A stretch of 29,533 nucleotides of DNA from CAYPZL01 sp964415045 (GTDB taxonomy: Bacteria; Planctomycetota; Phycisphaerae; Sedimentisphaerales; Anaerobacaceae), in contig CAYPZL010000057.1 in NCBI GenBank assembly GCA_964415045.1, positions 1-29,533 on the forward strand, in the 5' to 3' direction. Within the stretch, counting starts at the first letter, position 1. Every line of letters begins with the position of its first letter. Position numbers and translations under genes: made by a program. Positions 23,293 to 29,533 of this stretch are shown here, one piece after another. Below the pieces are notes generated by a model, which saw only the letters and a list, made by a program, of their open reading frames with translations, searched no databases and had not been told where the DNA came from.

Positions 23293-23511
23293 CACGCGGA
23301 CGTCCCGGACTTCCCCGAGCACGACGGACCCTACGTCCAGGAGCACATCGATCTGCTCAACAGCATTATCGAGAACAAGCCCCTGAACGAGGCTCACAAC
23401 GTCGCGACCTCCACCCTGGCGCTCAAGCCGACGGCCGAAGACTTCGAGACGGGCAACGTCGTGGCCCCGCCCGATGATATCGCCGCCGTGCCGGGCAGAG
23501 AAAAGAGATAG
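23293..23511 (+). pseudogene. C-terminal remnant of a Gfo/Idh/MocA oxidoreductase
   Basis: The 72 codons directly after the TGA of the isomerase-like gene, in the same frame, read HADVPDFPEHDGPYVQEHID, then LLNSIIENKPLNEAHNVATS, and end ALKPTAEDFETGNV up to a TAG. The string PYVQEHIDLL-x-SI-x-x-x-KPLNEA-x-NVA-x-ST is the well-known C-terminal stretch of exported Gfo/Idh/MocA proteins. The segment usually following (AIMGR-x-AAYTG) seems to be missing between ATSTL and ALKPT. No start codon or Shine-Dalgarno sequence is present, so it is not an independent gene. Confidence 0.7.
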
Positions 23512-23556
23512 AATCCGCAGAGACCGGCGGACAGGCGTCCGCTCGGACAGACAAAA

Positions 23557-23590
23557 AAAGAAGTCGCGTCAGACCCGACGCGACTTCTTT
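23557..23590. terminator. Bidirectional intrinsic terminator
   Basis: A perfect 14-bp stem (AAAGAAGTCGCGTC at 23557-23570 with its complement at 23577-23590) closes a 6-nt loop AGACCC. A-rich sequence lies to the left and T-rich sequence to the right, so it can terminate both the plus-strand isomerase transcript and the convergent minus-strand SH3b gene. Confidence 0.88.
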
Positions 23591-23630
23591 CATTTCACGA
23601 AACACGCATCCGCCGTGTCGCCGGCGGAGC

Positions 23631-24854
23631 TTAGTCGATCGCAACGACCTCTGTGAATTCGACCAGGGCCCTGGCGGTTGCCTCGTGCGGCTTGATCTTG
23701 CCCACCACGCCGACCTTCTTGCCGATCAGCTTGCTCATATCCTTTCCGACAGCCGCTCCCGTCGGCACGATGTAACAGATGGTCTTGCCCGAACCGTCGA
23801 GGATGCGATACCGCTTCGGCTGAGCCCCGGCGCGGTAGATGTTCGAGCCCTCGAGCTTGCCGATCACGGCGAATTTCCCCAGATTCTCAATTTGCGCCAG
23901 CCGGGCGGCACGCGCCTCGTCGATCTGTCCGGTGACCTTCTCCAGCTCCTTGTTCTGGAGTGCCATCTCTTTTCCGACCGTACAGGCCAGCTCGAATCGT
24001 TCCACCTGCTTGAGCGTAAATTCTGCATAGCGCTGCGCCTTGCCCGCCGCTTCATTATCGGCCAGCTCCTGCAGCTTCTTCTTCACGTCGCTGTAGTCCC
24101 GCTCGCTCACCGGCTTCTTCCCTTCAGCCTTCACCAGCTTGCTCAGAGCGTAGTAGGTGTCCAGCAACTCGGATTCCGTCCCGGCCGGCGGCTCCGGCTT
24201 CTGCACCGGCACCGGCGCCGTGGGCTCGACTTCGGCCGGCCGTACCCGAACCGGCGCTTGCACAGGCTGAGTATACTGACTGCTGACCCACAAATACGCT
24301 CCCTGAGGAGGGGCAATCTTGTAATAGTCGTCTTTCTCTTCGCTCAACAACTTCACGCTGTCGCCACGGTTGAGCGTGATCTGCTTGCTGGTCGAGTGCA
24401 TCGGCTCGACGTAGTCGGACCCCGCGTACACCTTCACGTCGTCCCCGGTGACAATGCCCATCGTCGGGTTTTCCAGGTTGATGCTCACGTACTGCATCGG
24501 AATCCAGGAAAAACACCCCGGAGGCGGGACAATGCAGGACCATCCCTGCTGCTCCTTGACGACCTGCACCCGATCGCCCTGGTAGAGCTTGCCGCAATGG
24601 TAAAAATTGGTGCCGGCGCCCGAGCGGATGTACACGTCGTTGCCCGTGATCTCGGCCACGTAGGAACCAGCCGAACCTCCAGCGGCAGCGGTCCGATTCG
24701 GGTCCGCCATAGGCCTCGCAGGCAGATTCACGTCGCTCTGGGCCAACGCCACCCACGGCAACCCCAGAACAGCGACCAACAGCAAGACCAGCGTCTGACG
24801 ACCCGATATCGTTAGTTCCGCAGCAGGCTCAGGGGAATTCATGCGAGTTTGCAT
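23631..24854 (-). CDS. Secreted protein with two SH3b-like domains
   Basis: The start at 24854 is preferred because AGGAGGT lies six bases upstream; an ATG at 24860 directly abuts that site. The 407-residue protein has a signal peptide (TLVLLLVAVLGLPWVALA) and two bacterial SH3-type modules, about residues 62-120 (VAEITGNDVYIRSGAGTNFY, GWSCI) and 130-195 (VTGDDVKVYAGSDYVEP, WVSSQYT). A Pro-rich linker, a charged helical segment (residues about 235-325) and a small C-terminal beta region follow (GSNIYRAGAQPKRYRILDG). SH3b modules usually bind peptidoglycan or peptides. No catalytic domain is visible, so a cell-envelope scaffold role is likely but unproven. Confidence 0.75.
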   Translation of the reverse strand: MQTRMNSPEPAAELTISGRQTLVLLLVAVLGLPWVALAQSDVNLPARPMADPNRTAAAGGSAGSYVAEITGNDVYIRSGAGTNFYHCGKLYQGDRVQVVKEQQGWSCIVPPPGCFSWIPMQYVSINLENPTMGIVTGDDVKVYAGSDYVEPMHSTSKQITLNRGDSVKLLSEEKDDYYKIAPPQGAYLWVSSQYTQPVQAPVRVRPAEVEPTAPVPVQKPEPPAGTESELLDTYYALSKLVKAEGKKPVSERDYSDVKKKLQELADNEAAGKAQRYAEFTLKQVERFELACTVGKEMALQNKELEKVTGQIDEARAARLAQIENLGKFAVIGKLEGSNIYRAGAQPKRYRILDGSGKTICYIVPTGAAVGKDMSKLIGKKVGVVGKIKPHEATARALVEFTEVVAID

Positions 24855-25001
24855 CTTCATACCTCCTAAAAGATGTTCCCATCAATGCCTCAGGAACGAC
24901 CCGCCGGTTTGACGGTCCTTCACCGCTGAAGTTACTATTGGCCCGGGTGATTGTCAACCCTCAAGTCCCGCTCCCAAGGCCCGACAACGAAAAATGCGGC
25001 G

Positions 25002-26198
25002 TTAATCCCGCAGACGCGCGAGTTCCTCCCGGCACATCTGCAACTGTTTGGAATCCGTCAGCCCCTGAGCGGCTTTTTCCAGGTGCTTGACCGCTTGCTC
25101 GAAGTCGCCCAGGTAGCGCGAATAGAGTATGCCCAGCATCAGCTCCACCTGCTCGGCATGCTCGTAGTTGCTGTAATGGGTCAGGAACTGCTCGTAGGCC
25201 TGGGCCGCCTCGGCCGATCGATGGTCGCTGGCCAACTGGTTGGCCACGTCGAGCAGATCCTGGCGAGGCAACACTTGTTGCGAGTCCACCGCCATCAGCT
25301 CAAGGTAGGCGTCGGCGGCCGCCGCCAGATTGCGCTGACCGATCCACCGGCCGATGGAACTGCGAATCTCCCGCGTCTTTGCTTCCTTCTGGGTCTCGGC
25401 GGCGCTCTTCTTCACTTCGCCGGCGACCGCGGATTTGCGCCGCTCGGTCCCGGTAAACGGATCGTATCCACCGGCCACCACGTCGCGGTATCGTCGCCGC
25501 CGATTCCATCTCTTGATCATCGCCCAGAGATCGAAGTTGCTCCCCGCGACGAGCCGGGTCGCCAGCAACAGCAAGGTAATCACGATGCCATAGGCATAGC
25601 CGGCCAGGTGCGCATCGTACGCCACGCCGGGAGTATACCGCGCGATCCCGTTATCGATCAGAATCATCTTGATTCCGATAAAATACATTGCCGGCACCTC
25701 GACCGTGCCGATGAAAAAGAACCAATAGAGCACGGTAATCAAGGTCTGGGGGAACAGAACAAGGTACGCTCCCGTCACCGCCGCGACGGCCCCGCTGGCC
25801 CCCAGCGTCGGAGCGATGGAAGACCAGTTCACCGCAGCGTGCCCCAGACCGCTCAGAATCGCGCCGCACAGGTAGAACAGCAGGTACCAGAGATGGCCCA
25901 GCTTGTCGTTGATGTTATTGCCGAAGAGGTAGAGAAAGAACATGTTGCCCAGGATGTGGACCAGGCTGCCATGGAGAAACGCATAGGTCAGGAACTGCCA
26001 GTACTGCCGATGCGCCGGCACCAGCAGCCATTGCACGGCCCACGGACGAATTGGTAGCCTTATCGGCTGCCCGCTGATTTTATAGATGTGCATCTCTCCG
26101 TAGGAGGCGAGAAAAACCAGCACGTTGATTGCGATGAGTGCGTAATTCGCGTAGGGAGTCCGTCTCGGCCAGATGTTTGTTCTAATCGGCAACAACAT
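25002..26198 (-). CDS. Rhomboid-family intramembrane serine protease with C-terminal TPR-like helices
   Basis: The 398-residue protein opens PIRTNIWPRRTPYANYALIA and has at least six hydrophobic segments within residues 15-215. Rhomboid hallmarks are present: FLHGSLVHILGNMFFLY (the H-x-x-x-x-H-x-x-x-N motif), the catalytic serine in TLGASGA (Ser135) and the catalytic histidine in AHLAGYAYG (His197). After an Arg-rich cytoplasmic stretch (KRWNRRRRYRD) the C-terminal third is helical with TPR-like repeats (ADAYLELMAV, AAQAYEQFLTHY, AVKHLEKAAQG). It cleaves transmembrane substrates in the inner membrane; the helices may recruit partners. The Shine-Dalgarno sequence is weak. A terminator and structured region lie 90 bp upstream and could form a regulated leader. 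Confidence 0.9.
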   Translation of the reverse strand: MLLPIRTNIWPRRTPYANYALIAINVLVFLASYGEMHIYKISGQPIRLPIRPWAVQWLLVPAHRQYWQFLTYAFLHGSLVHILGNMFFLYLFGNNINDKLGHLWYLLFYLCGAILSGLGHAAVNWSSIAPTLGASGAVAAVTGAYLVLFPQTLITVLYWFFFIGTVEVPAMYFIGIKMILIDNGIARYTPGVAYDAHLAGYAYGIVITLLLLATRLVAGSNFDLWAMIKRWNRRRRYRDVVAGGYDPFTGTERRKSAVAGEVKKSAAETQKEAKTREIRSSIGRWIGQRNLAAAADAYLELMAVDSQQVLPRQDLLDVANQLASDHRSAEAAQAYEQFLTHYSNYEHAEQVELMLGILYSRYLGDFEQAVKHLEKAAQGLTDSKQLQMCREELARLRD

Positions 26199-26288
26199 GG
26201 GTCGGGTGCTTTTCCTATACTCCTACAGGGAAAACAGCATTGGGTCAATACCTTATTCTAAGCGGCTCGCAGGTTCCGGACAAGAATT

Positions 26289-26315
26289 AAAAAAAAGGAC
26301 GGCGGGTGCCGTCCT
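26289..26315 (-). terminator. Strong intrinsic terminator on the minus strand
   Basis: AGGACGGC (26296-26303) pairs with GCCGTCCT (26308-26315) around GGGT. On the minus strand the stem is followed by eight T residues (A-run 26289-26296 on the plus strand). No minus-strand protein gene lies within 1.3 kb upstream of it, so it ends either a small RNA or an attenuated leader of the rhomboid gene. Confidence 0.85.
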
Positions 26316-26400
26316 ACTCGTGGGAATGAGTCTTGAAGGAAGGCAGTTCTGCTTTGCGGCACACGCCGCGAACTGCCCACTCCGCAGTTGTCGCCCTCAG
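26289..26400 (-). ncRNA. Candidate structured RNA (small RNA or attenuator leader)
   Basis: Just upstream of the minus-strand terminator is a two-part hairpin: GGCAGTTC (26342-26349) pairs with GAACTGCC (26370-26377), and GCGGC (26356-26360) pairs with GCCGC (26365-26369) around a 4-nt loop, with a 6-nt bulge on one side. No protein frame with family-like sequence covers it. It matches no RNA class I recognise. Its promoter is not obvious, so the 5' end is a guess. The remainder of 26199-26546 shows no gene. Confidence 0.35.
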
Positions 26401-26546
26401 CTTTCCCGCTGCACGTAAAGTCTAAGAAACAAAACGAGGCCGGGCCAAACGCACACATACAAAAATCTTCCCTTCCGGAGGATTTCGTGCTATGGAAGGC
26501 ACAAGATCCATAACATACACGAACAAGGACCGAGAAAAGACACGAA

Positions 26547-27617
26547 ATGAATGCAGAACCGATGAAGAGACGCCTGGGAAACATCCGGGCGCAGTTCCGC
26601 CGGCACCACGTGGACGCCGTGCTGCTTACCCATCCTGTCAATGTCACCTACGTCACGGGCTTTTCCGGAGACGACAGTTGGGCACTGGTGGCCAGGAACA
26701 GGGTGTATTTGCTGACCGACAGCCGATACACCGAGCAGGCACGGCAGGAGTGTTTTCAGACGAGCATCGTGGAACGCAAAGACTCCATGGCCGAAGCCGC
26801 CGGAAGGTTGCTCGGGCGGCTCAAATCGGTCGGCACGGTGGCCATCGAGCAGACCCTGTCACTCGGCTCCTACCAGGCCCTCAAGAAACATGCGGGCGTA
26901 CGATTGAAGGCCACGGACGGGCTGGTGGCGGAGTTTCGCAGCATCAAGGACGAGGGCGAAATCGGGGCGATCAAAGCCGCCGTCGCCGTCGCTGCCAGGG
27001 CCCTGGCCCGGGCAAAGGCCTGCTTCACACCGGGAATCACCGAAAGCGAACTGGCCGGCATCCTGGACCTGGAGTTCCGCAAGCGGGGATGCACGAACGG
27101 CTTCGAAACGATCGTCGCTTTCGGTGCGAATGCGTCCCGGCCGCACCATCAACCCACGCAGAGAAAGCTCAGGGCCAGGGACACGATCCTGATCGACTTT
27201 GGGGCCCGCTACCACGGCTACTGCTGCGACATCACGCGGTGTTTCGTTATCGGCAAGCCCACGAAGGCGTACCGGCACGCCTACGGAGTCGTCGAACAGG
27301 CACAGGCGGCCGCAATCGGGATGGCACGAGCCGGAGCGGCCCTCGTGGAGGTCGATGCCGCCGCAAGAGACGTGATTCGCCGGAGCGGACTGCCGGTCTA
27401 CGGTCACGGCAGCGGGCACGGCTTCGGGCTGGAAATTCACGAGATACCGTTTCTGAAGGAACAGGCCAAGGGAGAGCTCCGCGCCGGCCAGGTCATTACC
27501 ATAGAACCGGGAATCTACATCCCGGGCCAGCTCGGCGTGCGCATCGAGGACGACATCCTCATCACCGAAGACGGCTGCGAAATCCTCACGCGCAAATGCC
27601 CGCGCGCGGCGCTGTAA
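26547..27617 (+). CDS. pepQ: M24-family aminopeptidase (Xaa-Pro peptidase type)
   Basis: The 356-residue protein has the two-domain form of Xaa-Pro peptidases: a creatinase-like N-domain (VDAVLLTHPVNVTYVTGFSG) and a pita-bread catalytic domain. All five dimetal ligands are visible: Asp217 (LIDFGARY), Asp228 (YCCDITRCF), His291 (GHGSGHGFGLEIHE), Glu320 (TIEPGIY) and Glu334 (RIEDDIL). It removes N-terminal residues before proline or cleaves Xaa-Pro dipeptides in the cytoplasm; aminopeptidase versus dipeptidase cannot be decided, so the symbol is tentative. The Shine-Dalgarno sequence is weak and Met6 (26562) is an alternative start. It is transcribed alone, divergent from the rhomboid gene. Confidence 0.92.
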   Translation: MNAEPMKRRLGNIRAQFRRHHVDAVLLTHPVNVTYVTGFSGDDSWALVARNRVYLLTDSRYTEQARQECFQTSIVERKDSMAEAAGRLLGRLKSVGTVAIEQTLSLGSYQALKKHAGVRLKATDGLVAEFRSIKDEGEIGAIKAAVAVAARALARAKACFTPGITESELAGILDLEFRKRGCTNGFETIVAFGANASRPHHQPTQRKLRARDTILIDFGARYHGYCCDITRCFVIGKPTKAYRHAYGVVEQAQAAAIGMARAGAALVEVDAAARDVIRRSGLPVYGHGSGHGFGLEIHEIPFLKEQAKGELRAGQVITIEPGIYIPGQLGVRIEDDILITEDGCEILTRKCPRAAL

Positions 27618-27618
27618 C

Positions 27619-27660
27619 GCAAAGGGGCCCCGTCCCGCCATCAGCGACGAGGCAGCCCTT
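27619..27660. terminator. Imperfect hairpin terminator between convergent genes
   Basis: AAAGGG (27619-27624) pairs with CCCTTT (27654-27659), with further pairing of GCC to GGC and CGTC to GACG, and the stem is followed by a T-rich tail. It overlaps the last codons of the minus-strand DUF1080-PHP gene and follows the stop of the peptidase gene by one base. Confidence 0.6.
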
Positions 27661-29035
27661 TTCTCTGTATAGCCTTCTGGCCGTCGGGCTTGGGCGTGAA
27701 CATATCCGCTTTGGTCAGGCCGCAACGCCGGGCCATCTGCCGGCTGTAGGCAAGCTGCCCCAGGTCGTTCGCACCGCCGTTGTTGGTGCCGAAAGAGAAT
27801 TTGGCGCCTGCGGCCTTGGCCTTCCGGATAAACTTCTCGCTGGGCAGACGGAACCGCGAGTTGATCTCGATGGCGACGCCGTTGTTCACGGCCGCCTCAA
27901 TTACCCGGTCCATTCGCTCGTCGGTCCACAGGGCGTCGTATTCGTCGGCGATCTCCGCTGGAAGGTACGTCGGGTTCACGTAGATGTCGATCGGCTCATT
28001 CGTAAGGATGGCGACCGCCCGGTCGACCAGCGTGTCCATAAACTCCTGCTTGTCGCCGATCTCGACCTCGCTCGGAATCCACAGGCGCATTCGTTTGCCG
28101 CGATCGTTCGTCCAGGTCATGGAGTCGGTGAAGATGTAGTCGAACTGCGCGAGCACCTCTTCGGACACGAGGGTCACCCACTCACGCCCCTCGGCCTGTA
28201 CCGCCCTATAGACCGGCTTGCCCTCAACCCGCGCGAGAAACCGGCGGAGCCCGTCGTCGCTGGAGGTCGGGAAACCGACGCCGCAGTTCTCCGCGATGCC
28301 GAACCGGACGCCCCGCCGGTTGGCGTTCTCGATCGCTTCATCGACCGTCAGGCCGCCCTTGAGGTGAACGTGGTAATCGACAATGGGGAAATTCAGCGCG
28401 GGCAAGGGCTTCACGTAGATGTTCTTGTAGTAGACCGTGCTCCCGGGATCGTGCCCCTGCAGGGCGAACGTGCCACTGCCCAGCGGGCGTGCGGATGAGG
28501 CCGTCGGCTGAGGCTTCTTCCAGTCGACGACCTTCCTGCCGTCCACTCTGACAACCACATGGTCGCCCCGCACGATGATGTGCAGGGTAAACCAGACGTC
28601 GTCCCTGGCCGGGGCCTCGTGTATGTCCTGCAAACGATACAGGCTGCCGGTTTTGCGGGGATCACGGCGGTAGCTGTTGTTGACCTGGACCTCGAAGCCC
28701 TCCCGCGGCCAGTTTCTCTCCTGATACTTAGTGTGGAAGTAGATGCCGCCGTTGGAGTTGCGCCGGGTCATCACGTCCACTCTTAACTCGAAATCTGTGA
28801 AATCTCCGCCTTCCACCGGTCCGATATAGAACAGATGGCTTCTGGACCCGTGTGCAACAATGGCACCGTCCTCCACGGAGAAGGTCTCCTTATTCTCGCT
28901 GGCTTTCCAGCCGTCGAGGCTCTTGCCGTCAAAAAGGCGAATCCACGCCTGGTCTCCAACCTGTGCCCCCACGGGAACGGCCCAAACCAACAGCGCAACG
29001 GCGATCCAGGCCGCGTGATATCTTGCTGACGTCAT
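27641..29035 (-). CDS. Secreted DUF1080 (3-keto-disaccharide hydrolase type) fused to a PHP-like domain
   Basis: The 464-residue protein has a signal peptide (residues 1-24, ending VGAQ). Residues about 31-210 are a DUF1080/concanavalin-like domain: WIRLFDGKSLDGWK, RRNSNGGIYFHTKYQE, GFEVQVNN and LQDIHEAPARDDVWF. Residues about 216-464 resemble a PHP metal-dependent domain: IVDYHVHLKGG with the H-x-H pair at 222 and 224, GVRFGIAENCG, IFTDSMTW, GVAIEINSRFRLP, then FSFGTNNGGANDLGQL. The last stretch stands where PHP proteins normally have a Ser-Asp-x-His motif, so at least one metal ligand is lost. DUF1080 proteins cleave 3-keto-glycosides. The fusion suggests a second step on the same product, but PHP activity is doubtful. 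A Shine-Dalgarno sequence, AGGGAG, precedes the ATG. Confidence 0.82.
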   Translation of the reverse strand: MTSARYHAAWIAVALLVWAVPVGAQVGDQAWIRLFDGKSLDGWKASENKETFSVEDGAIVAHGSRSHLFYIGPVEGGDFTDFELRVDVMTRRNSNGGIYFHTKYQERNWPREGFEVQVNNSYRRDPRKTGSLYRLQDIHEAPARDDVWFTLHIIVRGDHVVVRVDGRKVVDWKKPQPTASSARPLGSGTFALQGHDPGSTVYYKNIYVKPLPALNFPIVDYHVHLKGGLTVDEAIENANRRGVRFGIAENCGVGFPTSSDDGLRRFLARVEGKPVYRAVQAEGREWVTLVSEEVLAQFDYIFTDSMTWTNDRGKRMRLWIPSEVEIGDKQEFMDTLVDRAVAILTNEPIDIYVNPTYLPAEIADEYDALWTDERMDRVIEAAVNNGVAIEINSRFRLPSEKFIRKAKAAGAKFSFGTNNGGANDLGQLAYSRQMARRCGLTKADMFTPKPDGQKAIQRKGLPRR

Positions 29036-29251
29036 TCTGCAATCTCCCTGGCGTATGAAGAGAAATCAAACCGGCGAATGCCACATGGCCGCTATCAAAC
29101 CAGATATGACCCCACAATGCAAGCAGCGAGGCAGAGTCAGAACGCCAGCAGTCTACGGCACGGCCACAAGGCAGGCAAACCACGAAAGATAGACGTGGAG
29201 CTGAAAAGAGAAAACAGGGAAGATTTGAACGCCGTCGCAGGCGAAATGCGC

Positions 29252-29310
29252 AAAAAAAAAGAAGGAGACGAAGGCAACAAGAGTAGAACTGGTTGTAGGC
29301 CCGTCTCCTT
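29252..29310 (-). terminator. Minus-strand intrinsic terminator
   Basis: AAGGAGACG (29262-29270) pairs with CGTCTCCTT (29302-29310); inside, GGCAAC pairs partly with GTTGTAGGCC. On the minus strand the stem is followed by a run of nine T residues (A-run 29252-29260). It probably ends a transcript coming from beyond the right edge. The rest of 29036-29487 shows no gene I can support. Confidence 0.7.
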
Positions 29311-29487
29311 GTTGCGATATGCCAAAACGCACCATACCGCGGTTCAGTGCTTGCGAGACCAACTGATCTCCGTATGCATTCGCAACACTTATAGTTTAAG
29401 GTAAACCAGCGGGAGGGTCAAATAAATTCTCGTCCCGACCGTGCAAAACAACAAAAAAATGTTCGCACCGGCGGCCGGGCAATCAAG

Positions 29488-29533
29488 ACCACCGGCATAG
29501 CCGGTGGTATGAGGAAGGCCCCTAAAAGGGGCC
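29488..29533. mobile_element. Tandem hairpins resembling the end of an IS200/IS605-type element
   Basis: ACCACCGGC ATA GCCGGTGGT (29488-29508) is a perfect 9-bp hairpin. GGCCCC TAAAA GGGGCC (29517-29533) is a perfect 6-bp hairpin that ends at the window edge. Subterminal imperfect or perfect palindromes of this size are bound by Y1 HUH transposases of IS200/IS605 and REP-associated elements. No transposase is in the window, so the identity is inferred from structure only. Confidence 0.4.

Noticed and set aside
23685..26057. Long plus-strand frames of 376 and 368 codons
   Set aside because: They are antisense to the SH3b and rhomboid genes; Arg/His/Leu-rich composition is typical of GC-rich shadows.
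26492..28498. A 668-codon plus-strand open frame across the peptidase and DUF1080 genes
   Set aside because: It is out of frame with the peptidase and antisense to the DUF1080-PHP gene, with Arg/Pro/Gly-rich composition and no family motifs; it is a high-GC shadow.

Overview
The window looks like a chromosomal piece of a GC-rich, probably anaerobic or microaerophilic member of the Planctomycetota (Phycisphaerae-like). No marker gene is present, so this is inferred from gene content. The content includes several Gfo/Idh/MocA oxidoreductases, Tat-exported sugar isomerase/epimerase homologues, a ThuA-like protein, a DUF1080 protein, a rhomboid-TPR fusion and a superoxide-reductase/rubrerythrin style of oxygen defence.

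Layout. Positions 1-2400 hold a Tat-exported aldo/keto-reductase-like protein and a tetraheme cytochrome lipoprotein, separated by a palindromic mobile repeat, followed by a second palindromic element and a collapsed Gfo/Idh/MocA gene. Positions 2540-7941 are a co-directional oxidative-stress island: PerR-like regulator, rubrerythrin, Tpx, superoxide reductase, ferritin, a second ferritin-like diiron protein, rubredoxin and glucose-6-phosphate dehydrogenase. Together these would sense peroxide, reduce superoxide and peroxide, store iron and supply reducing power. Positions 7967-23511 are a carbohydrate region made of short operons of four intact Gfo/Idh/MocA dehydrogenases, three xylose-isomerase-type TIM barrels, a fucose/arabinose-isomerase-like protein, a ThuA-like protein, an enolase-superfamily enzyme, a URO-D-family protein and a glycosyltransferase. 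Positions 23631-29035 hold an SH3b-domain secreted protein, a rhomboid protease, an M24 aminopeptidase and a DUF1080-PHP fusion. The window ends in two tandem perfect hairpins that resemble the end of an IS200/IS605-type element.

The oxidoreductase, ThuA, DUF1080 and isomerase genes fit a 3-keto-sugar route, in which C3 oxidation of a glycoside is followed by non-hydrolytic cleavage and isomerisation or epimerisation. Several of these enzymes carry Tat or Sec signals, so part of the chemistry is probably outside the cytoplasm. Substrates cannot be read from the sequence.

The most unusual signals are: (1) a nested palindromic repeat family of about 175 bp with a three-stem cloverleaf layout (three copies, one cut by the window edge), one copy of which sits between the Shine-Dalgarno sequence and the start codon of the cytochrome gene and is flanked by a 13-bp duplication that includes the ATG; (2) 23 consecutive NAG triplets that give the PerR-like protein a Gln/Lys tail and end in seven tandem TAG stops; (3) decayed gene remnants, including a Gfo/Idh C-terminus that follows an isomerase gene in frame after its TGA; and (4) a structured region with a strong minus-strand terminator upstream of the rhomboid gene.
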